Shown piece after piece: positions 6,707 to 11,505 of a stretch of DNA of 11,505 bases. Positions within the stretch are counted from its first letter, which is position 1. Every line of letters begins with the position of its first letter. A program made the translations under genes and the position numbers. The notes below the pieces were generated by a model. That model was not told the DNA's origin, made no database searches, and saw only the letters and a list, made by a program, of their open reading frames with translations. This DNA is from Spirogloea muscicola (taxonomy: Eukaryota > Streptophyta > Zygnematophyceae > Spirogloeales > Spirogloeaceae), in contig WELB01000065.1 in NCBI GenBank assembly GCA_009602725.1, positions 158,569 to 170,073 of the forward strand. The letters are read 5' to 3'.

Positions 6707-7047
6707 AGGCACTGCCTATCTCCGCGAGCCCGCCTGGGCCCCGCACGCTCGCCCTCCTGCAGGCACTGCCTGTGTCACCATCAATCACCTCAGCCCAGAC
6801 CAATCAAATAAAATCGATTTCGTTCACGAATCGGAAATCAGGGGGGCCGCCTCAGCCCGACGGGCTGCGCGCATTAGCGCACGCTTTCGATTTGCACGCC
6901 CCCCTGGGCGTAGCGCCGCTTGGCGCCGCGGGCGCCCCGGGCGCGGGCCCAACCACCGCAGCACCCCCTCCGCCGGGCAGATAGGCACTGCCTGCCCCGG
7001 GCGCCTGCGCCCCGCAGGGCCGACCGTTGCGATAGGCACTGCCTGGC
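6705..7047 (-). promoter_or_regulatory. 5' region of gene B with four AGGCACTGCCT palindromes
   Basis: Four copies of the 11-bp palindrome AGGCACTGCCT lie upstream of the proposed gene B start: 6705-6719 (extended to a perfect 15-bp ATAGGCACTGCCTAT that overlaps the ATG), 6760-6772 (13 bp, CAGGCACTGCCTG), 6981-6994 and 7032-7044. Three of the four are preceded by AT. Their centres are at 6712, 6766, 6988 and 7039. The spacing within each pair is thus 54 and 51 bp, close to five helical turns. Half-sites of AGGCA around a single central base suggest a dimeric DNA-binding factor, and this is inference. The region also has a CCAATCA near 6800, a CAGCCC-GAC-GGGCTG inverted repeat at 6853-6867, and very high GC either side of a short AT-rich segment (6780-6840). 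Confidence 0.5.
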
Positions 7048-7113
7048 CGAGCGGGCGGCAGCGGCTCCCGCCATGTGCCCGCCCCCGACTGGACTCGGGG
7101 TCCTCTTCTTCTT

Positions 7114-7358
7114 TGCGTGCTGGCCGAGCCCTCGCTGCTGCCTCTGGCTCAGGCCAGGGGACTCGCTTCCAGGAGCCCAGTCTCTCTGACCTGAGGCTGC
7201 TTAGCAGGGGCTACTGAGTGCTTCGTAGCTGCTTAGTTTCCTTTTGTGCTTGTTTCTCTTAGTGCTTCCCCTGGCCCCTTCTCGTCCTTTGTTCATTCCT
7301 TTTCTGGGCCGGCTCTTTCCAGCCCCTGACCTCAATGGGCGAGCCCTTCTTCTTTTTC
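7114..7358 (+). mobile_element. Retrotransposon 3'-end fragment between genes B and A
   Basis: A plus-strand 5'-truncated copy that keeps the last ~34 codons (RAGRALAAASGSGQGTRF, then SLSDLRLLSRGY, TGA at 7215-7217). A single-unit 3' UTR follows, ending CCCTTCTTCTTTTT near 7358. The first residues fit the long copy from LRAGRALAAASGF. It lacks the enzyme core. It lies in the intergenic gap, opposite in orientation to both genes, and gives the cleanest view of an unduplicated 3' UTR. Confidence 0.85.
7306..7325 (+). other. 3' UTR stem-loop, intergenic copy
   Basis: GGGCCGG, loop CTCTTT, CCAGCCC. This is the family stem with one arm changed (C opposite A), so six of seven pairs remain. Its position relative to GGGCGAGCCC and the tail is the same as in the other copies. 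Confidence 0.6.
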
Positions 7359-7678
7359 CAACATCTACAGTGGTTAAAATCTAATGGCTTGCGACATTCA
7401 AGCAGCCATGATGGCATCATGATGAAGCTTTTGCATGTACAACAGCAGAAGTTATCGGAAGACTTGAGCTGATGGAGACTTGCTCTACAAAATTGTAATT
7501 GGAAAGAATGGAAGGTCTTCTAAGAGGCCCGCAGGCCATCAGCTCTGATCACAACTCGCGAGCCATTACCTGCGAAAGACTAGAACAATGTCTAGCTTGA
7601 GCAATCTCAGAGCACAACTGCACAGTCAATCCTTCTGAAGACATCCATCTCCCTGCTACATTGACTTTTGGGAGCTTT

Positions 7679-7709
7679 ATTCGAAAGTAGGCTGCTAGCC
7701 TATTCGAAT
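7679..7709. repeat. Bulged inverted repeat
   Basis: ATTCGAA, a 2-nt bulge AG, TAGGCT, a 3-nt loop GCT, AGCCTA, TTCGAAT: thirteen base pairs interrupted only by the bulge. It is the longest tight hairpin I see outside the retrotransposon copies. It lies about 470 bp past the gene A stop. It could be the core of a small inverted-repeat element or a structured RNA. There is no second copy in the window. Confidence 0.5.
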
Positions 7710-7873
7710 GACCAAGGGGCAATGTGGCTGTTCAAGTGCCGCTTGCCATTGTTCAAATAAAGCCTGACGCCTAGCAGCAAGAGGACCTGCAGCCAAGTAT
7801 GGCTGATAGAATGTGTGTTGAGCTCTGCAACACGTGAAAAGCTTGACCTCCTTTCGTAAGGTGCAACAACAGG

Positions 7874-7922
7874 TCGAGCTAGTTGCTGCAGCTTTGAGCA
7901 ACTTCGAGCTGTTGCTGCAGCT
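7874..7922. repeat. Short direct repeat
   Basis: TCGAGCT(A)GTTGCTGCAGCT occurs at 7874-7893 and again, without the extra A, at 7904-7922. It is a local duplication with a 30-bp period. On the minus strand it reads as CAG/CAA-rich sequence that would encode glutamines in one frame, but stops interrupt that frame. Confidence 0.4.
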
Positions 7923-8064
7923 CTTAGAAGCTTTACTACGAGCCAGTGTAGGTGGCAGCTTCAATTGCCCTCTACCTCAAAACCCGACGAGCTACTGTCA
8001 TCACTGATGAGAGCGCCTGGCTGAATGTGATGCGCCATGCTTTGTCATCAGGCTAAGGAATAAA

Positions 8065-8069
8065 TTACA
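8065..8069 (-). terminator. UGUAA polyadenylation signal of gene A
   Basis: Minus-strand TGTAA lies 107 nt beyond the TAA stop of gene A. UGUAA is the usual green-algal polyadenylation signal, typically placed shortly before the cleavage site. Its position supports both the last exon of gene A and the chlorophyte assignment. Confidence 0.5.
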
Positions 8070-8175
8070 TTCCAGCAAGCATCGTGGGTGCCGAGGACGA
8101 CCGCAGTCATGTGAAGCAATCGATGTTGCAGCAATACGAGAAGAGCCTTGCTGCAGGACAGACCTCAGCTGGATG

Positions 8176-11100
8176 TTAGAGGCCAGTGAAGCCGCCATGG
8201 AAGCGACGACGCTTTGCCACGGCCTCCTCATCCTGCAGACTCTTCAGTGCACGCTCACGTGCCTCTTCCTCAGTCAGGGGCGCCTGTTGTGTCGGATACA
8301 GTTGCGGTACAGCACTTGGCTCCTCACCGCTGCACAAGGACGGTCATGGACCATGTTAGCTGCCTAATGACGCCAACGATTGCTGTACGGGGTACATCTG
8401 TTGCCATAGTCGTGCATGGAGGTCAGGACGACACATCAGTGAGGTCGAGCAAACCACCTGAGGGGCAGTGCCCCAACAGAAGCAAGTGATGCCGCAACTG
8501 GTGGTGGAGGCCAGCCTGCTTGCTCTTGCTCATGCTCCTCAGCAGTCCCGCCCAGCTCTCCCTCGAAGATGTTGCTGTGTCGCCCTTCCAGCACCTCGCT
8601 CTGATGTAGTCCCCCTACTTCCTGCTCCTCTTCTCCCTCTTCATGCCTTTCCTCCCCGGTTACAGTGGCCAGCTCAGCCGGCTGGCTGTCGTCAGGGTCC
8701 ATCTCTGGAAGGTCCAGGATGGTGTAGTCAACGTCCAGTGGCAGCAAGCTTGCCAGCTCCGGTGGCAGCGTCGGCAGCTGTGGCTGAGCTTCGACCTCCC
8801 CCCCGTTGTGGCTGCCTGAGCTACTGGAGTCCTCCTGGACCTCCGGCCGGGCATGACCCAGTTGGCCTGCCATGGCGGCAGCAGCAACAAAGCTACCCGC
8901 TCGAAGCTGCCGCTCTGCTCTCGTGGCCTGCTCTTCCTCCGTTGCAGCCGCAGGCAACATGCCTGTGAAGCCATTTCCAAAAAGACCCCCTGTCGGTAAG
9001 ATCTGATAGCATCCACTATCATACCCACGTCCATGCTGGCTTGGCTGCACAGTGGACCCACTTCTTCTCGTCGCATTTTCCTTGCATGCGAACATTGTTA
9101 CACCGCAGCCCGCTGGTGAATTCACTCTACCTGCATAAAGCGCTTGCAGCACGCCTGCCTGGACTGTGCCCTGTGCAGGGGCCTGGTCTTCCGCCTCCCT
9201 TGGATCACCTTCCTCAGTATCTGGTACTGTCTGAGAGCCTGGAGCTACCTGCAGCAATGAGTGCCACCAGTCTTCGTCCTCGGCATTGTTGCTGAAGACG
9301 CTTGGAGCCATGACCGAGTACGATCCTGCATGAAGGCAACTGAAAACGTGAGCTGACAAGACCAAGTAGCCTCGTCATAAAGTTGCAAAAGGTCCGCTCA
9401 TCGTCCGCTCATGAGTGCCAGCTTGTCGAGCAAATGTGAAGGATCGCTTCAGCACCGTCGTCACTTATCGCAGAACCTCACACAAACTTGTCAGTAGCGG
9501 GCGGTTGTAGAGGATGTGTGTATTGACGTACTTCTTGATGGTCCAACAACCATCTGGTCTTCCGCTTGCTTGGCCTCAGACTGCACTGGTGACAGGACCT
9601 CGCTCAGAGCTGGTAAGCGCGGCGGTGGCAGGGACAGCTCCATGGGCCGCAATGCCGAGGGCAGGCGGGGGTCTGCGTGCATGCGTGGAGCAGCTTCGGG
9701 GGTCAACTTGGCCACCATGTTCTGGGACCACCTTATGATGTCCGCGAATGGTTGCTTGGTGTCTGGCGGAGGAGCAGCAGCAATGGCCTTCTCGGGAAGC
9801 CCCTTCGGGCTTTCCCACAGCGGCCCTCTGTCCTGCCCTGTGGGCGGCTCGGACTGCGAGCGCGGCTCCAGCACGACTCCACGGCTCGGGCGCAGCGAAG
9901 GCGCTGACGTGCTCCCTGCCTGTGACGGCCTTTGCGCTCCCGAAGCCTCTCGCACCGTTGCTAAGCGTCCGCGCGTCGGAATGAGTGGCGGTTTGCCGGC
10001 CTGGCCGTAGGAGCGCATGAGCCCCACTGGACTGGCGGGAGTGGTCTGACGGGTCGTCGGAGAGGCACTGCCAAGGCCCACTGGCTGCAGATTTGGAGCG
10101 GGCCTCCGTGCGTCCTGAAATCAAAGAGGAGACGGAGACAGTGAGGACTCAGCATCGATTGCCTGATGCTTAGCTTGCTAGCCATAACTCGGCTGCGGCA
10201 GTCAGCGCACATTTCATGGTAATGACAACTCATTTTCACATCAGCAGAAGGCAAGTCGGATGTCAGTACATCAGCGCAGTACCGATGATAGCCGAGAAGC
10301 GTCAAGGAGCACACTACATGGCTGCGTGCTCTTACGCTTCGCAAGGCCTGCAGGAGGCCAACAGCGGCCGCTCGGAGGCGCGCGCTGGGGCACAGTGCCA
10401 TGCTGGCTTCGCACTCGTCTAGCGTCCTCGACGAGAGCTGGAAGGGGAGGCCCAAGGCAGCAGGACCCGAGGCTGGCGCCCTCGAGCCCGTAGCACGAGC
10501 TTCCTGCTTTCCAGTGACATGCAAGAGCAGAATGCACTCAGCGAATGTACAGAGGCTAATCAGCTCTGCCGGAAGCAACCCAAGTGGCGCATTGGGCTTG
10601 TGCCCAGCATTGCGAACGTACCGAGGGGGCGCGTATGCGGCGCCGCATGCGTTCACAAAGAGCACATGCTACAGGGCAACGATGAAGCCAATGAACGATA
10701 GACCCACAGAGTGGATCTAACCTCCATAGCCCCTAGATACATAAAGCATTAGCGTAGGGGCCAAGAGGTTGCAGAACGCTACCCCCTCAGCTGCAGGTCC
10801 TTGGTCTTCCGCGCCTCCAAGCGGAAAGCGAGCAGGGTTGACGGGGAAGAGCTGGACCGTCCCGACGCCGCCCGGGCCTGGCAGCATTGCCGCAAACTTG
10901 TCCTCCTTGACGGCAGCATCGCCGCCAGCTTGCAGCAGCAGGAGCTGGAGGTCGGCGAGCTGCTCGAGCTGCGGCCCGCGGCCGGCGTCGGCGTCCTGCT
11001 TGGCGGCGGCGGCGGCGTCCTGCGCCTGCGCGGCGGCACGGGCCTCGCCCTGCTCCCGCCGCACCTTGAGCAGGTCCCGCAGGCTCTGCTTGCCCTGCCG

Positions 11101-11299
11101 CCGCCGCCGCCGCAGCAAGACCGCGCGGAGCGTGAGCGCAGAGGCAGCTGGCCGCACTCCAGCAGCCTGAGCGCTGGAGCCGGCTGCAGGACTCGAACGG
11201 CGGCGATCGAGCTGGGGCGCACACGCTCACGCTCGCGCTCACCCGCTCCTTGCCGGGCCCGTCGGGGTTGTCGGGGGGCTCGAGGTCCTTGTACGCCAT
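8176..11299 (-). CDS. Gene A: seven-exon gene for an unrecognised 681-residue protein
   Basis: Minus-strand exons 11299-11243, 11166-10783, 10503-10336, 10114-9532, 9325-9131, 8962-8458 and 8329-8176 join with all phases agreeing, giving 681 codons plus TAA. Introns are 76, 279, 221, 206, 168 and 128 nt. Clear signals include GTGAGC at 11242, GTAAGA at 10335, GTACGT at 9531 and TTTCAG before 10114. The start MAYKDLEPPDNPDG is followed by RRRRR (38-42), SLRDLLKVRREQ (47-58) and an Ala/Gln-rich helical stretch to about 100. Exon 4 (204-397) is Pro/Ser-rich and predicted disordered. EDEDWWHSLLQ (413-423) and LDVDYTILDLPEMDPDD (about 538-554) are acidic/aromatic segments resembling activation motifs. 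The last exon has TEEEARERALKSLQDEE and a KRRR cluster (670-673) before the end FHGGFTGL. A nuclear regulatory role is inference. I recognise no family. The exon 2 acceptor has in-frame alternatives (before SLRDLL). Confidence 0.68.
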
Positions 11300-11505
11300 C
11301 CCCCGTCGCCGTTCTCAGCTCGCTTGCCCCCGTCGCCGTCCTCAGCTCGCGGCCGAGTGCGCGGCAGCGGGAAGCCTGGAGCTCGCGGCGGGTCTCGGGC
11401 TGTGCCGCAGCTGCTGGCCGAGCTCAGCCCTCACCCAGCGCCCGGCGGTCCCGGCGGCCCTGTCCCGCCGCGGCGGCGGACGCCACGCACGGCGCCGCGT
11501 CTGGC
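11300..11505 (-). promoter_or_regulatory. Upstream flank of gene A
   Basis: Very GC-rich sequence up to the window edge, holding the 27-bp tandem pair. I see no TATA-like box and no copy of the AGGCACTGCCT palindrome found upstream of gene B. It is taken as 5' UTR and promoter only because it precedes the gene A start. If an upstream exon exists beyond the window, the ATG chosen here would change. Confidence 0.35.
11301..11350. repeat. Tandem duplication next to the gene A start
   Basis: CCCCGTCGCCGTTCTCAGCTC and its continuation at 11301-11323 recur at 11328-11350 with 22 of 23 bases matching, a period of 27 bp. The first unit ends two bases from the proposed ATG at 11299-11297, so the pair would lie in the 5' UTR or core promoter of gene A. 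Confidence 0.6.

Larger units (their letters stand above)
7359..8064. other. Intergenic stretch, no gene seen
   Basis: Lower-GC sequence between the retrotransposon tail and the 3' end of gene A. Open frames here (for example minus 7695-7964) are short, Cys/Ser-rich and lack splice or family support. It contains a bulged hairpin at 7679-7709 and a short direct repeat at 7874-7922, listed separately. Confidence 0.45.

Noticed and set aside
5911-6708. Long plus-strand open frame opposite gene B
   Set aside because: It is the antisense shadow of the GC-rich exons of gene B. It is Trp/Cys/Ala-rich without domains and crosses the N and the G-run, while the minus strand has splice sites and a sensible composition.
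7695-7964. 89-codon minus-strand open frame
   Set aside because: Cys/Ser-rich composition, overlaps a local direct repeat, no splice context and no similarity to either neighbouring gene.
1-11505. CRISPR array, rRNA, tRNA or bacterial operon
   Set aside because: No regularly spaced repeats, no rRNA-like or cloverleaf sequence that I can see, and all substantial genes need introns.

Overview
The window reads as nuclear DNA of a green alga; a trebouxiophyte-like chlorophyte is my inference, not a database match. The grounds are GC-rich coding sequence broken by short GT-AG introns, a UGUAA polyadenylation signal 107 nt past one stop codon, and many dead fragments of a non-LTR retrotransposon with a restriction-like endonuclease (RLE). 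I see no bacterial operon, rRNA, tRNA or CRISPR array.

Layout. Positions 1-2940 are a graveyard of one retrotransposon family. It holds three minus-strand C-terminal fragments (53-216, 286-748, and the longest, 1303-2303), plus-strand 3'-end fragments (939-1018, 1024-1290) and an old decayed remnant (2793-2935, minus). Two 3' tails of opposite orientation meet head-on near 1290-1303. Positions 2940-3845 hold one unexplained minus-strand open frame (3022-3459) and otherwise nothing recognised.

Two multi-exon minus-strand genes fill the rest. Gene B (3846-6706, about 633 codons, six proposed exons) encodes a mostly disordered, probably nuclear protein with a basic cluster and an acidic C-terminus. 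A GC-rich 5' region (6705-7047) precedes it and carries four copies of the palindrome AGGCACTGCCT. A further plus-strand retrotransposon 3' fragment (7114-7358) lies between the genes.

Gene A (8176-11299) encodes a predicted 681-residue protein. It has seven exons whose splice phases all agree. The protein has an Arg/Ala-rich helical N-terminal region, a long Pro/Ser-rich stretch, two acidic/aromatic motifs that look like activation motifs, and a KRRR cluster near its end. I recognise neither gene as a named family. Their composition suggests nuclear regulatory or scaffold proteins.

The strongest leads are the palindrome array upstream of gene B, the conserved 3' stem-loop of the retrotransposon family, the tail-to-tail inverted junction, and the two orphan genes.
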